From: Lampropedia aestuarii
GTDB lineage: Bacteria > Pseudomonadota > Gammaproteobacteria > Burkholderiales > Burkholderiaceae_C
Assembly: GCF_004803635.1 (NCBI RefSeq)
Contig: NZ_SSWX01000001.1
Coordinates: 62,001-126,000 of the forward strand
Length of the DNA stretch: 64,000 bases
Direction: 5' to 3'
The translations under genes were made by a program, and so were the position numbers. This document shows, one piece after another, positions 8,320-16,972 of this stretch (position 1 is the first letter of the stretch; each line of letters begins with the position of its first letter). The notes beneath the pieces were generated by a model that was given only the letters and a program-made list of their open reading frames with translations, did not search any database and was not told the origin of the DNA.

Positions 8320-8859
8320 GATTGTAACCGCACTACCAGACCGCAAGAACATGTTGGCGCCTGCTTTGCCAAATCTGCCGCTGGCCGCATACAGAGCACG
8401 CTGAGCACGCGCGCGATCCGCGCTCTTGATGCCAAGGCAGGCTCTGCACATCGCCCAAATACCTGTTGACGGCCAGCCAAGTGTCAAAAAACCAGCGGAT
8501 CGATACAAAGATGCGCTTTGTTTCATAGGTTTTTCGCGCTCTTTGCACGAACTGGATACAGTGGGACAGATTTCATATTTACAATCGCCTCTCACCGCTG
8601 GCAGTTCGCAGATTTCAAACATGTCACCTGAGTCGTTTTCGATTCATTCTGACGCGACTGGGCTGCGGCGAAAATGGAAGATCGCACAGCAAGCGCTAGA
8701 ATCAGGTTGTCTGTTCGCAGCAGCGACTTTTTTCGATTGCACTGACCTGCAATGCTCACAAGGATGTGAAGCAGCAGCTAAACTCCAAGCATCAGCCTTT
8801 GCCTCATCAAGCAAGTGCTTGCATGGCATTTGTCAACCTAATACTCTAAGGAACTTACA
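8320..8859. other. Intergenic region between the siderophore operon and the SWIB gene
   Basis: About 540 bases without a convincing gene. It should hold the promoter of the minus-strand siderophore operon (Fur box at 8301-8319) and the promoter of the SWIB gene. Short frames exist on both strands but show no recognisable domain or plausible ribosome binding site. Confidence 0.5.
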
Positions 8860-9129
8860 ATGGCTACAGCCCAAAAGCGCACTCCTAATGCGGCATTCAT
8901 GAAGCCTCTCAAACCGAATGCTGCGTTAGCCGCTGTGATTGGCGCAACTCCAGTTCCACGCACTGAAATCGTGAAAAAATTGTGGGACTACATCAAAGCC
9001 AATAACCTGCAAGACGCAGCGAACAAACGCAACATCAATGCCGACGACAAGCTGCGTCCATTGTTCGGTAAAGACCAGATCACCATGTTTGAACTGGCTG
9101 GCTTGATCGGTAAAAACGTCGAAAAATAA
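8860..9129 (+). CDS. SWIB/MDM2-domain protein
   Basis: An 89-residue basic protein: a short Lys/Ala-rich tail (about 1-25) followed by one SWIB domain (PRTEIVKKLWDYIKANNLQD to the C-terminus, including DDKLRPLFGKDQITMFEL). SWIB domains are best known from eukaryotic chromatin-remodelling subunits and from the tail of chlamydial topoisomerase I. Free-standing copies occur in many Burkholderiales. A nucleoid-associated or DNA-topology role is plausible but unproven. The start is fixed by an AAGGA site eight bases before the ATG. It is monocistronic with a very strong terminator, which suggests an abundant small protein. Confidence 0.92.
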   Translation: MATAQKRTPNAAFMKPLKPNAALAAVIGATPVPRTEIVKKLWDYIKANNLQDAANKRNINADDKLRPLFGKDQITMFELAGLIGKNVEK

Positions 9130-9149
9130 GCCGACGTCTCTGCCACTCA

Positions 9150-9180
9150 TTAAAAAAGCGCCTTGTAGGCGCTTTTTTAA
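9150..9180 (+). terminator. Bidirectional Rho-independent terminator after the SWIB gene
   Basis: Perfect hairpin ttaaaaaagcgcc, loop ttgta, ggcgcttttttaa. The A and T tracts on both sides let it end transcription from both strands: the SWIB gene on plus and the quinone oxidoreductase on minus. Confidence 0.9.
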
Positions 9181-9229
9181 TGGCTTCAATACAGCGCGTC
9201 ACCCGTTTGCAAGGCGCACTGCATGCCGC

Positions 9230-10213
9230 TCAAGGCAATAAAATCGTTGAGCCGATGGTTTGCCGCGCTTCCAACTGGCGGTGGGCCTGCTGGACATCGT
9301 CCAGCGTAAAGCGCTGCTCCACATGGATTTTCACTGCGCCACTGGCCACCACGGCGAACAAATCATCGGCCATGGCCTGTGTGCGCTCGCGCGAGGTAGT
9401 GTGCGCAAACAAGGTCTGGCGCGTCACGTACAAAGAGCCTTTGGCCGCCAGCAAGGCAGGGGCAAACGCGGGCACAGGCCCAGAGGCATTGCCAAAGGTG
9501 ACCATCAAGCCAAAGGCTTGCAGGCAATCGAGCGAGCCATCCCAAGTATCCTTGCCCACGGAGTCATATACCACCTTCACGCCTTTGCCACCGGTGATCT
9601 CGCGCACGCGCTCTACAAAATTGTCTTTGCGGTAGTTGATCGCATAGCGGGCGCCATTGGCCAGGGCCAGCGCGCATTTCTCGTCCGAGCCGGCCGTCGC
9701 AATAAATTGCAAGCCCAGCAGTTTGGCCCATTGGCAAGCAATCAAGCCAACACCACCGGCGGCGGCGTGAAACAACACATAATCGCCCGGCTCCAGGCCT
9801 TCAACAGGTTTGCATTTTTTCAGCAAATACTGCGCAGTCAGACCTTTGAGCATCATCGCCGCGCCACTCTCATAGGAGATTTCCTTGGGCAGACGGCAGA
9901 CGTTTTGCGCAGGCATCACGCGCTCCTGGGTATAGCTGCCAATCGGCCCGCTGGCATAAGCAACCCGGTCACCGACTTGCAGGTGCTCAACGCCTTGGCC
10001 GACCTCCAGCACCTCGCCAGCAGCTTCCATGCCCAGGCCCAGTGGCAAATCATTGGGATACAGGCCTGTGCGGTGGTAGACATCGATGTAGTTGACACCA
10101 ACCGCATGGTGGCGAATACGCACCTGCCCTGCTTGGACTGGGCCAACGGGCAGATCAACGATCTGCATGACTTCAGGCCCACCAAATTGCTGAATTTGCA
10201 CCGCCTTGACCAT
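9230..10213 (-). CDS. NADPH:quinone oxidoreductase (zeta-crystallin-like, MDR family)
   Basis: A cytoplasmic zinc-free medium-chain dehydrogenase that reduces quinones with NADPH; 327 residues. The family marks are the GroES-like N-terminal half (GVNYIDVYHRTGLYP), the nucleotide-binding AAAGGVGLIACQWAKLLG, and VYDSVGKDTWDGSL. No structural-zinc cysteine cluster is seen, in line with the QOR branch. I chose the ATG at 10211-10213 because an AAGGAG site lies eight bases ahead of it. An ATG two codons earlier sits almost on top of that site, and a still longer frame has no ribosome binding site. It lies next to an SDR gene on the same strand, with about 110 bases between them. Confidence 0.9.
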   Translation of the reverse strand: MVKAVQIQQFGGPEVMQIVDLPVGPVQAGQVRIRHHAVGVNYIDVYHRTGLYPNDLPLGLGMEAAGEVLEVGQGVEHLQVGDRVAYASGPIGSYTQERVMPAQNVCRLPKEISYESGAAMMLKGLTAQYLLKKCKPVEGLEPGDYVLFHAAAGGVGLIACQWAKLLGLQFIATAGSDEKCALALANGARYAINYRKDNFVERVREITGGKGVKVVYDSVGKDTWDGSLDCLQAFGLMVTFGNASGPVPAFAPALLAAKGSLYVTRQTLFAHTTSRERTQAMADDLFAVVASGAVKIHVEQRFTLDDVQQAHRQLEARQTIGSTILLP

Positions 10214-10324
10214 GAACATATCTCCTTGTGTATTGGATTTGGAAATCGACTCAAGGCAGCGCCGCTGGCACTGCCTGCACACCAGCCAAGCTGGCGCCGT
10301 GCCTATCTGAACGTATGTACGACC

Positions 10325-11152
10325 TCAGAACGTGCCTGGGTAGCTGCCACCATCAATCAGACAGTTTTGCCCGGTGATATAGGCCGCCTGCTGGCTGCAG
10401 AGGAAGGCGCAATAAGCACCAAACTCGTCAGCCTGCCCCAAACGTCCAGCCGGAATGGCCGCGGCTTGTTGGTGGCGCACTTGTTCAATGGTCTGACCGG
10501 ATTTCTCAGCCATTACTGCGAAATTGCCTTTGAGGCGGTCCGTGTCGAATTTGCCTGGCAGCAGGTTGTTGATCGTCACCCCTTTGGCGGCAATGCCAGA
10601 GCGCGCCAGGCCTGCAACAAAGCCTGTCAAGCCGCTGCGTGCGCCATTGGACAAGCCCAGGATGTCAATAGGTGCTTTGACTGCACTGGAGGTGATGTTG
10701 ACAATGCGGCCAAAGCCACGCTCGGCCATGCCATCAACAACGGTTTTGATAATGTCGATGGGCGTCAACATATTGGCCTGGATTGCAGCCAACCACTCGG
10801 CATCGCCCCAATTGCGGAAATCGCCAGGAGGCGGGCCGCCGGCATTATTGACAACAATGTCAAACGCGATGCCTGGCCCCTCTTTCACGCTAAATACCTG
10901 TTCACGGCCTGCGGGTGTGGTGATGTCGGCAGCAACCGCCAGCACCAGCGGTGCTTGGCTTTTACCGCGCTCTTGCGCCCAGGTTCGGGCCAGCTTGCCC
11001 AGCTCATCGGCAGCCTTGTTCAGACGCACTCCGCCTCGGCCATTGATGACGACGTTGACGCCCTCTTGCACCAGCGCCCGTGCGCATCCCAGACCCAAAC
11101 CTGCGCTGGAGCCACACACCAGCGCCCAACGACCTTCGATACCCAATTTCAT
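10325..11152 (-). CDS. SDR-family protein with an altered catalytic motif
   Basis: A 275-residue short-chain dehydrogenase/reductase fold: cofactor motif CGSSAGLGLG (about 13-22), NNAGG (102-106), NITSSAVK with a normal Ser position (155), and a C-terminal GGSYPGTF. The usual YxxxK is missing. At the expected place the sequence reads LSNGARSG, so Tyr is replaced (Ser168 by spacing) and Lys by Arg172. I recall a branch of 3-oxoacyl-reductase-like SDR proteins in Comamonadaceae with the same change. Substrate and even enzymatic activity are therefore open. It lies upstream of the quinone oxidoreductase gene on the same strand. Confidence 0.85.
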   Translation of the reverse strand: MKLGIEGRWALVCGSSAGLGLGCARALVQEGVNVVINGRGGVRLNKAADELGKLARTWAQERGKSQAPLVLAVAADITTPAGREQVFSVKEGPGIAFDIVVNNAGGPPPGDFRNWGDAEWLAAIQANMLTPIDIIKTVVDGMAERGFGRIVNITSSAVKAPIDILGLSNGARSGLTGFVAGLARSGIAAKGVTINNLLPGKFDTDRLKGNFAVMAEKSGQTIEQVRHQQAAAIPAGRLGQADEFGAYCAFLCSQQAAYITGQNCLIDGGSYPGTF

Positions 11153-11303
11153 GGTGAGAGACCACTTTCCTTAAAATGATTTGGACGCTTGGCGGCATCT
11201 AAAGCCACCAGCGACCTCAATTCACAACAGCGCCACATTGTGCCTTGCTTGCGTCCATCGTGCCACGCTCGGTGTACAGCCAGTGCACCACGGCAAAGGA
11301 ATG

Positions 11304-11330
11304 AAAAAACCGCCTATTGCAGGCGGTTTT
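11304..11330 (-). terminator. Rho-independent terminator of tctBA
   Basis: aaaaccgcct, loop attgc, aggcggtttt with six A residues on the plus-strand left side gives a T-tract on the minus strand, just after the tctA stop codon. Confidence 0.85.
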
Positions 11331-11357
11331 GACGTATTGGCTGAGCGTTTAAACCAC

Positions 11358-12872
11358 TCAATCCTCGACGAATGCTTCTTCACGTTTGCTGCGAATCGAT
11401 GGCAGCAGCACAATCAACAGCAGCAGGCCTGCAGCAATCAGCAAGCCAGCAGAGATTGGGCGATTGATCAGCACACTCCAGTCACCGCGCGAGAGCAGCA
11501 AGGCGCGGCGCAGGTACTCTTCCATCATCGGACCCAGGATAAAACCCAACAGCAGCGGTGCAGGCTCAACGGCCAGTTTATGGAACACATAACCGATGAA
11601 GCCGAAAATACCGACCAACCAGATGTCGAAAGCGTTGTTATTGGTGGTGTAAACACCCAATGCACAGAACAGCACAATCGATGGGAACAGCCAGTTGTAA
11701 GGCACGGTGAGCAATTTGATCCAGATGCCAATCAATGGCAGGTTCAAGATGATCAGCATGGCGTTACCGATCCACATCGATGCAATCAAGCCCCAGAACA
11801 GCTCAGGGTTGTTGGTCATCACCTCAGGGCCCGGCTGGATGTTGTGGATTGTCATCGCACCCACCATCAAAGCCATCACCGCGTTAGGTGGGATACCCAA
11901 TGTCAACAATGGAATGAAGGAAGTTTGTGAGCCAGCGTTGTTCGCCGATTCAGGCGCAGCCACACCGCGGATATTGCCCTGACCGAACGGCACTTCGCCC
12001 GGACGCAATTTGGTTTTCTTCTCCAGTGTGTAGGACGCAAAAGATGACAACAAAGCACCGCCACCAGGCAAGATACCCAGCACAGAGCCAAGCAAAGTAC
12101 CGCGGAAGATCGCAGGAACCATCAATTTGAAGTCTTGCTTGGTTGGCATCAAACCGGTCACTTTGGTGACCATGATGTCGCGGCTCTCTGCTGGACGGGC
12201 CAAGTTGGCGATGATCTCACCGTAGCCGAACACCCCCATCGCAATCACGACGAAGTCGATGCCGTCAGTCAATTCAGGAATATCCAAGGCGTAACGCGCA
12301 ACACCAGAGTTGATGTCGGTACCAATCATGCCCAACAGCAGACCCAGCACAATCATCGAAATCGCTTTGAGCAACGAGCCCGAAGCCAGCACCACCGCAC
12401 CGATCAAGCCCAGTACCATCAGCGAGAAATACTCAGCCGGGCCGAACATGAACGCCACAGCAGTCAATGGCACAGCAAACGCTGCAATCACCAAGGTACC
12501 AAAGCAACCGGCGATGAAGGAGCCAATACCGGCCGCGGCCAACGCTGGTCCCGCTCGCCCCTTCTTGGCCATCTGATAGCCATCGATCACCGTCACCACC
12601 GAGGCCGATTCACCTGGCAAGTTCACCAAAATCGCCGTGGTCGAGCCGCCGTACTGGGCGCCATAGTAAATACCGGCCAACATGATCAGGGCCGAGACAG
12701 GCTCCAAGCCGTAGGTGATTGGCAGCAGCATCGCAATCGTGGGCACCGGGCCCAGTCCTGGCAATACACCAATCAAAGTACCTAACAAACAACCGACAAA
12801 AGCGTAGAGCAGGTTTTGCGCCGTCAGTGCGACGCTGAAACCCAGCGCCAAATGGTCAAACATTTCCATCAT
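11358..12872 (-). CDS. tctA: Tripartite tricarboxylate transporter large permease TctA
   Basis: The large membrane subunit of a TTT-family secondary carboxylate transporter, which works with a small permease (TctB) and a periplasmic Bug/TctC-type binding protein. It has 504 residues and about eleven or twelve hydrophobic segments. Family landmarks are GVLPGLGPVPTIAMLLPITY (about 37-56), YYGAQYGGSTTAILVNLPGE, and the repeat of that loop later as GVAAPESANNAGSQTSFIPL. The first of two adjacent ATGs has GGAG eight bases before it. It follows tctB by 19 bases. No binding-protein gene is adjacent, so the substrate cannot be inferred from context. Confidence 0.93.
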   Translation of the reverse strand: MMEMFDHLALGFSVALTAQNLLYAFVGCLLGTLIGVLPGLGPVPTIAMLLPITYGLEPVSALIMLAGIYYGAQYGGSTTAILVNLPGESASVVTVIDGYQMAKKGRAGPALAAAGIGSFIAGCFGTLVIAAFAVPLTAVAFMFGPAEYFSLMVLGLIGAVVLASGSLLKAISMIVLGLLLGMIGTDINSGVARYALDIPELTDGIDFVVIAMGVFGYGEIIANLARPAESRDIMVTKVTGLMPTKQDFKLMVPAIFRGTLLGSVLGILPGGGALLSSFASYTLEKKTKLRPGEVPFGQGNIRGVAAPESANNAGSQTSFIPLLTLGIPPNAVMALMVGAMTIHNIQPGPEVMTNNPELFWGLIASMWIGNAMLIILNLPLIGIWIKLLTVPYNWLFPSIVLFCALGVYTTNNNAFDIWLVGIFGFIGYVFHKLAVEPAPLLLGFILGPMMEEYLRRALLLSRGDWSVLINRPISAGLLIAAGLLLLIVLLPSIRSKREEAFVED

Positions 12873-12891
12873 GATTTATTCTCCGCTGCGC

Positions 12892-13383
12892 TTATCCAAT
12901 GAAGCTGGGCCACACAGGCAGCACCAAACTCAAGCTCTTGATGAAGATCAAGTAACTGCCAAGCGCCAATACGGCACCCAGAATCACGCTGGACTTGAAC
13001 GAAACGTTATGGCCTGCACGACTGGCAATAATCGTCAGTGCAAAAATCGCCACGATCAGACCAAAAGAGGGAATGCCCACCGAAGGCAAACCCACCAGCA
13101 AAATACCGAAAGCAAAGTTGGCCGCCAGGATATAGAACAAAGGCTTCCAACCCCATTTGCCAATCGGGTCACCGTCTGGCGGAGGGTTTCTTCTGAAGAT
13201 CGATGCCAGCACAATCAGCCCGCCCAGGATAGACAGCAAGATTCCCAGAATCATCGGAAAGTAGCCAGGCCCCATACGGGCCGCTGACCCCACCGTGTAA
13301 TTGGTTGCGCCAACCGCAAAGGTCACACCGATTGCGGTAAACATCAAGCCAGCAAAAAAATCTTTTTGACTTTTTATGAGCAT
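12892..13383 (-). CDS. tctB: Tripartite tricarboxylate transporter small permease TctB
   Basis: The small subunit of the TTT transporter, 163 residues with four hydrophobic segments (about 9-29, 43-62, 84-115 as a pair, 135-155) and the family-typical N-terminal start with SQKDFFAGLMF and ARMGPGYFPMILG. I chose the ATG at 13381-13383, which has AGGAG eight bases upstream; the frame extends upstream but without a site. It is the first gene of the tctBA unit and is not preceded by a tctC gene. Confidence 0.9.
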   Translation of the reverse strand: MLIKSQKDFFAGLMFTAIGVTFAVGATNYTVGSAARMGPGYFPMILGILLSILGGLIVLASIFRRNPPPDGDPIGKWGWKPLFYILAANFAFGILLVGLPSVGIPSFGLIVAIFALTIIASRAGHNVSFKSSVILGAVLALGSYLIFIKSLSLVLPVWPSFIG

Positions 13384-13935
13384 GCGCAAAACTCCTAAAA
13401 AACGCGCTTTAACTCGACAACAGGCGATTGCCCTGCTCCTGTATTGCACAAGGTCAAAACAATGCCACTGAAGCTTTCACCGGCGGAATTCTCGCGCTTC
13501 AGCTGTGTTGTCATTACAAGGAAACCCCTAATGCTTACGCATTTGTTCGTCTTTTTTATGCCTTTTGCAATGCAATCTGACTTGAAGCTGACTTATGTCT
13601 GACTAATTACTGACCAATCATCAGAATAGATTCATTGCCGTCGATGCACGCCCGGTTCAAATCAGCACCCAATGCGTGCTGGCGTACACGCGAGCCGAAG
13701 GATTGCGTATGCTGAGCATCCCTAATAGGGTTGGCACGACTGCCTGTAAGCGCTGGGGTTTTTTATGATCAGATGCGTCTAAGCGGTTCAAAATCTCCAC
13801 GCCATTCGCGCTGGGGCTCCAACAACACCTTGCGCCGCCAAGTGCGCAGTGCGGCATGGCCTGTTTACCCCCTCACACACATGGGCAGTAGCAGGCCGCC
13901 ATTACTGCCACCGTATAGGCGCCTTACAGGGCTGC
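13384..13935. other. Intergenic region upstream of tctB and the sensor gene
   Basis: About 550 bases with divergent promoters implied for tctB (minus) and the sensor protein (plus). No gene is supported. A degraded end of the dispersed repeat (taagcggttcaaaatctccacgcc) lies at 13780-13803. The stretch 13500-13630 is clearly richer in A and T than its surroundings and probably holds the tctB promoter. Confidence 0.5.
13780..13803 (+). repeat. Degenerate end of the dispersed inverted-repeat family
   Basis: gttcaaaatctccacgcc matches the terminal sequence seen at 40013 and 22937 almost exactly over 18 bases; the first few bases differ. The following sequence (tggggctccaac) faintly matches the next part of the 281-bp copy. 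No right end is recognisable. Confidence 0.5.
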
Positions 13936-16131
13936 ATGGCGATTGTGATCAGGGCCCCAGCAGTCCATAGGGAAACAGTGACACCACTTCACCTTGCCCC
14001 CAATCCACAACGCGGCCTCAAGCTGCCGCGCTGGGTATGGGCAATCGTGCTGGGCGTGGGCGCCCTGCTAATAGCATTGGCATACCTGCTGGGCACTGTG
14101 CTCAAGCAAAGCGTTCCTACACCGGCAGTCACTACATCGCTGAACGCAGAGCCGTCGCTGCTGCGCTATACCGCACAACTCACCAACCAGGCCCTGAGTG
14201 ACAAACAACGCCTGCTCGATGCCTATGCGTACACGCTGGGTTTTGTCGATAGCAACGACAGCCTTGCCAAGAAGCAATGGCTTAACAGCCACGGCGATCT
14301 GGTGAGTCGACTGTTTGAAGAAACCTGGCTGGTGTTTTTGCCCAGTGCCTCCTCCTCAAATGCTGCACCTGCCGATTTGGTCAGTTGGTTACTGCGTCCT
14401 GGCCAAGCAGCAGTGGCCACACCGCTCACCGGCCCAGTCGCTGGCAAGTTCAGCGAAATACTTGCGCACAAGCTCACCACCAGTATTGAAATCTCATACC
14501 TGGTCGAACAAGGCCAAACACGCGTAGTCCATGCCAGCCCGGCCTTGAACAAGCAAGGTGTGCCGATCGCTGTATTGGTTGCCCTGACGCCATTGAGTGG
14601 CTATTTATCGCTCGATGGCATTGGCTGTCTGAACACCCCAGATGGCCAGTACACGCTGCCCCTGCCATCGAACGCAGCGGTGCTCGGGCCATTTATCATC
14701 AATGCCCACAAACAATTGCTGGCCACCTCGGCCGGGCAAGACACCGAGCAGCTACAAGCACTGCTCAATCAAACTTCAATGCAGTGGCAAGCAGCAAACC
14801 CGCCTCGGTCTCAGATGGACTACGCACTGCAATGGCAGCGTATTCCAGGCACCACATGGCAGATGGGTTTAGCAATCGCCCAAGCAGAAACACAGACCTC
14901 AGAATTCTGGAGCGGGGGCCAAGCCTTGAGTCTGGCAACCGAAGATGAGGCGTTGAGCTGGGCGCTATTGGTTTTGAGCCTGGCTCTAGGGTTGGGACTG
15001 CTGGCTTGGCGCAGCTGCGTCTACCAGCGCAGCAGGACTGGGCCTACGCCAGACAGCTTCACATTGCAGCCGGGCGCCAGCGCCAATTCGGATCGATTGA
15101 AATCCAGCCACTCCCACAGACATGCAGGCCTGACGCCGGGCAATGCGGAGCAGGCGTTTGACTCCCAGGGGCCACCCCCGACAACACCACACGGCCAACT
15201 ACCACCAGGCAGCCTGCCCCTGAGCCTGAGCATGGACCAGCTCAAGCATTCCCGCCAATGCCTGGTCTTGCTGCAGCACAGCAAGATCCAAGCGATGAGC
15301 CAGGCAGCTTTGGAGTTTCTGCAAGCAGACAGAGCACAGCCCACGCCGCGTGCCATCCACAAATTGCTGGCACAACCAGCCGACTATGAGCGCCTGCGTT
15401 TCTTGATTGGCGCTGCTGGCCAAAATCTGCAACCGTTTAGCCTGACGACTGAAATCATCGATGGCCTGGGTTTTCGCCATGTGGTCTACGCCCAAATTTA
15501 TCCGCCCAGCGCCGATGCCCCGCACCAGCGCTTGGTGGTGTTTGAGGCCGAGCAGGCGCGGCTTGCACGCCTGTGCCCAGCAAATCTGCTGCCGCTGACA
15601 GAGCAGCTTCTCAACCCAATCTGTCACCTGCCCACCTTCGCGTATTGGCATGCGCTGCTAGCAGGCCAGTTGCGCCTGAGCGAGTTGCAATCCACCCCGC
15701 CAGGCTACGTGCTGTACTTGGCCATTGATGGCTTTGCCAGCTTAAGCAGTGCTGGCAGCCACGCATTCAGCGATGAGGCCTTGCGCTACACCGCCAATGC
15801 CCTGACCAACGCCTTGAGCCAATTGCCATTGCGCCATCTTCTGGGCCACATCCACAAAGAGCAATTTGCAGTGGCCTGCTTTGGGCTGGATGCGCAGCAC
15901 GCCCAGCAGCTGGCCAAGCATTTGCAGCGCACGATTGCCCATTTGCAGGCCAGCTACCAAGGCGTGCCCATGCTGCTGAGCATCAGCGTGGGCCTGGCCG
16001 CACTGCCGCGGCGGCTGCATGCACTCGATGCCCAATTGAACGCAGCCGATTTGGCCTGCTTTGATGCCGCATCCAAAGGCATTGCAGGGCTGGAGATCGC
16101 CAAACCGTGCAGCACCACCGCGCTGGCTTAG
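13936..16131 (+). CDS. Membrane sensor protein with a degenerate GGDEF domain
   Basis: A 731-residue protein: a membrane segment at about 30-55, a periplasmic sensor region of about 280 residues (55-338), a second membrane segment (339-361), a Pro/Ser/His-rich linker, a PAS-like region (about 430-560) and a C-terminal diguanylate-cyclase-like fold. In that fold LYLAIDGFASLSSAG (about 593) fits the usual LYIDLDGFK strand. The active-site GGDEF position reads GHIHKEQF (about 635), so metal and GTP binding are very unlikely. It probably signals by protein contact or is a receptor. The start is an ATG after a weak AGGG; the frame is open upstream from a GTG at 13849, and later GTG starts are possible. 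Its TAG stop is the first three bases of a dispersed repeat end. Confidence 0.75.
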   Translation: MAIVIRAPAVHRETVTPLHLAPNPQRGLKLPRWVWAIVLGVGALLIALAYLLGTVLKQSVPTPAVTTSLNAEPSLLRYTAQLTNQALSDKQRLLDAYAYTLGFVDSNDSLAKKQWLNSHGDLVSRLFEETWLVFLPSASSSNAAPADLVSWLLRPGQAAVATPLTGPVAGKFSEILAHKLTTSIEISYLVEQGQTRVVHASPALNKQGVPIAVLVALTPLSGYLSLDGIGCLNTPDGQYTLPLPSNAAVLGPFIINAHKQLLATSAGQDTEQLQALLNQTSMQWQAANPPRSQMDYALQWQRIPGTTWQMGLAIAQAETQTSEFWSGGQALSLATEDEALSWALLVLSLALGLGLLAWRSCVYQRSRTGPTPDSFTLQPGASANSDRLKSSHSHRHAGLTPGNAEQAFDSQGPPPTTPHGQLPPGSLPLSLSMDQLKHSRQCLVLLQHSKIQAMSQAALEFLQADRAQPTPRAIHKLLAQPADYERLRFLIGAAGQNLQPFSLTTEIIDGLGFRHVVYAQIYPPSADAPHQRLVVFEAEQARLARLCPANLLPLTEQLLNPICHLPTFAYWHALLAGQLRLSELQSTPPGYVLYLAIDGFASLSSAGSHAFSDEALRYTANALTNALSQLPLRHLLGHIHKEQFAVACFGLDAQHAQQLAKHLQRTIAHLQASYQGVPMLLSISVGLAALPRRLHALDAQLNAADLACFDAASKGIAGLEIAKPCSTTALA

Positions 16132-16168
16132 AGCCTATTCAAAGTCTCGACGCAGTCGCGCAAGGCAT
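16129..16168 (+). repeat. Left-end copy of the dispersed inverted-repeat family
   Basis: tagagcctattcaaagtctc followed by gacgcagtcgcgcaaggca matches the outer 40 bases of the copies at 22937-23217 (reverse strand) and 48258-48523. The TAG stop codon of the sensor gene is its first three bases. No right end is found before the regulator gene begins. Confidence 0.75.
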
Positions 16169-16185
16169 AACAGCCACGCTGGGCA

Positions 16186-16968
16186 TCAGTCTGCATCTGC
16201 CCGATCAACCACCACCAATTGAACCCCGGCACAGGCCTGCGCCAAATCTGCTGGCAGTGGGCAATCGGTGACCAGCACATGCACATCCGACCAAGGCAAA
16301 CTGGTGATCAGCCCGGCAGCGGCAAACTTGCTCGCATCTGCCACCACAACCACCTTGGCCGCCTGCGTGACGACCGCTTGCTTGAATTCGGCCTCGAACG
16401 GATCGAAGTCCAAGCAGCCGCCAGCGCTCAGAGCGGCTACAGAACACACAAAATAATCGGGATGCAATTGGCTTGCAAAGCGCAGCGCATTGGCGCTGGC
16501 CATGGTCATGTCACTGGCCCTCAAGGTACCACCGGGCAGCAATACCGTGTGGCGCTCACCGCTGTGCGCCAGTGCTCTGCCGACCTCCAAAGACGGCGTT
16601 GCCACTGTCATGCCGCGTCGCTCGGCCAAGGCTTGGGCAACATAGCAAGCGGTGCTGCTGTTGTCCAGCATCAGGCTGGCACCGTCAGGCAGCAAGCTGG
16701 AGACCTGCCGCGCCAGGCGCCGCTTGACACCTACGTTGGTATGCAAGCGCAATTGAAACGGCGACTCCTGCATGTCTCGGTGCAAGCTCACGCCACCATG
16801 GAATTTTTGCACGATACCGTCGCCCTCCATGGCTTGCAGCTCGCGCCGGACGGTTTCGCCAGAGACGCCCAAACGCAGCGCCAACTCGTGTGTGGTGATC
16901 GTCGGTGTCGCCTTAAGAATTTCAATAATGCGCTCTTGGCGCACACTTAGAACTGGAGTCATGTGCAT
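16186..16968 (-). CDS. DeoR/GlpR-family transcriptional regulator of the ugp-type operon
   Basis: A 260-residue regulator with an N-terminal DeoR helix-turn-helix (RQERIIEILKATPTITTHEL, then LGVSGETVRRELQAMEGDGI, about 9-50) and a C-terminal sugar-phosphate-binding DeoRC domain (LMLDNSSTACYVAQAL, LPGGTLRASDM, ADASKF). Members sense phosphorylated sugars or polyols and usually repress the neighbouring transport genes. It is the last gene of the operon and starts four bases after the ugpC stop codon (ATG at 16966-16968), so it is probably translationally coupled. The next ATG, two codons on, is also possible. A longer frame would overlap ugpC and is rejected. Confidence 0.88.
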   Translation of the reverse strand: MHMTPVLSVRQERIIEILKATPTITTHELALRLGVSGETVRRELQAMEGDGIVQKFHGGVSLHRDMQESPFQLRLHTNVGVKRRLARQVSSLLPDGASLMLDNSSTACYVAQALAERRGMTVATPSLEVGRALAHSGERHTVLLPGGTLRASDMTMASANALRFASQLHPDYFVCSVAALSAGGCLDFDPFEAEFKQAVVTQAAKVVVVADASKFAAAGLITSLPWSDVHVLVTDCPLPADLAQACAGVQLVVVDRADAD

Positions 16969-16972
16969 GGTA

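Noticed and set aside
8426-8902. A 158-codon plus-strand frame upstream of and overlapping the SWIB gene start
   Set aside because: No domain, no ribosome site, and it overlaps the much better supported SWIB gene in another frame.
9260-11179. A 639-codon open frame on the plus strand across the quinone oxidoreductase and SDR genes
   Set aside because: It lies entirely antisense to two well-recognised genes, has no ribosome site, and its His/Gln-rich composition is typical of the reverse complement of GC-rich coding DNA.
12135-12785. A 216-codon plus-strand frame within tctA
   Set aside because: Shadow of tctA: His/Gln/Arg-rich composition, no start signal.
13640-13670. A tRNA T-loop-like sequence (ggttcaaatc)
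   Set aside because: No matching T-stem, anticodon arm or acceptor stem can be built around it.
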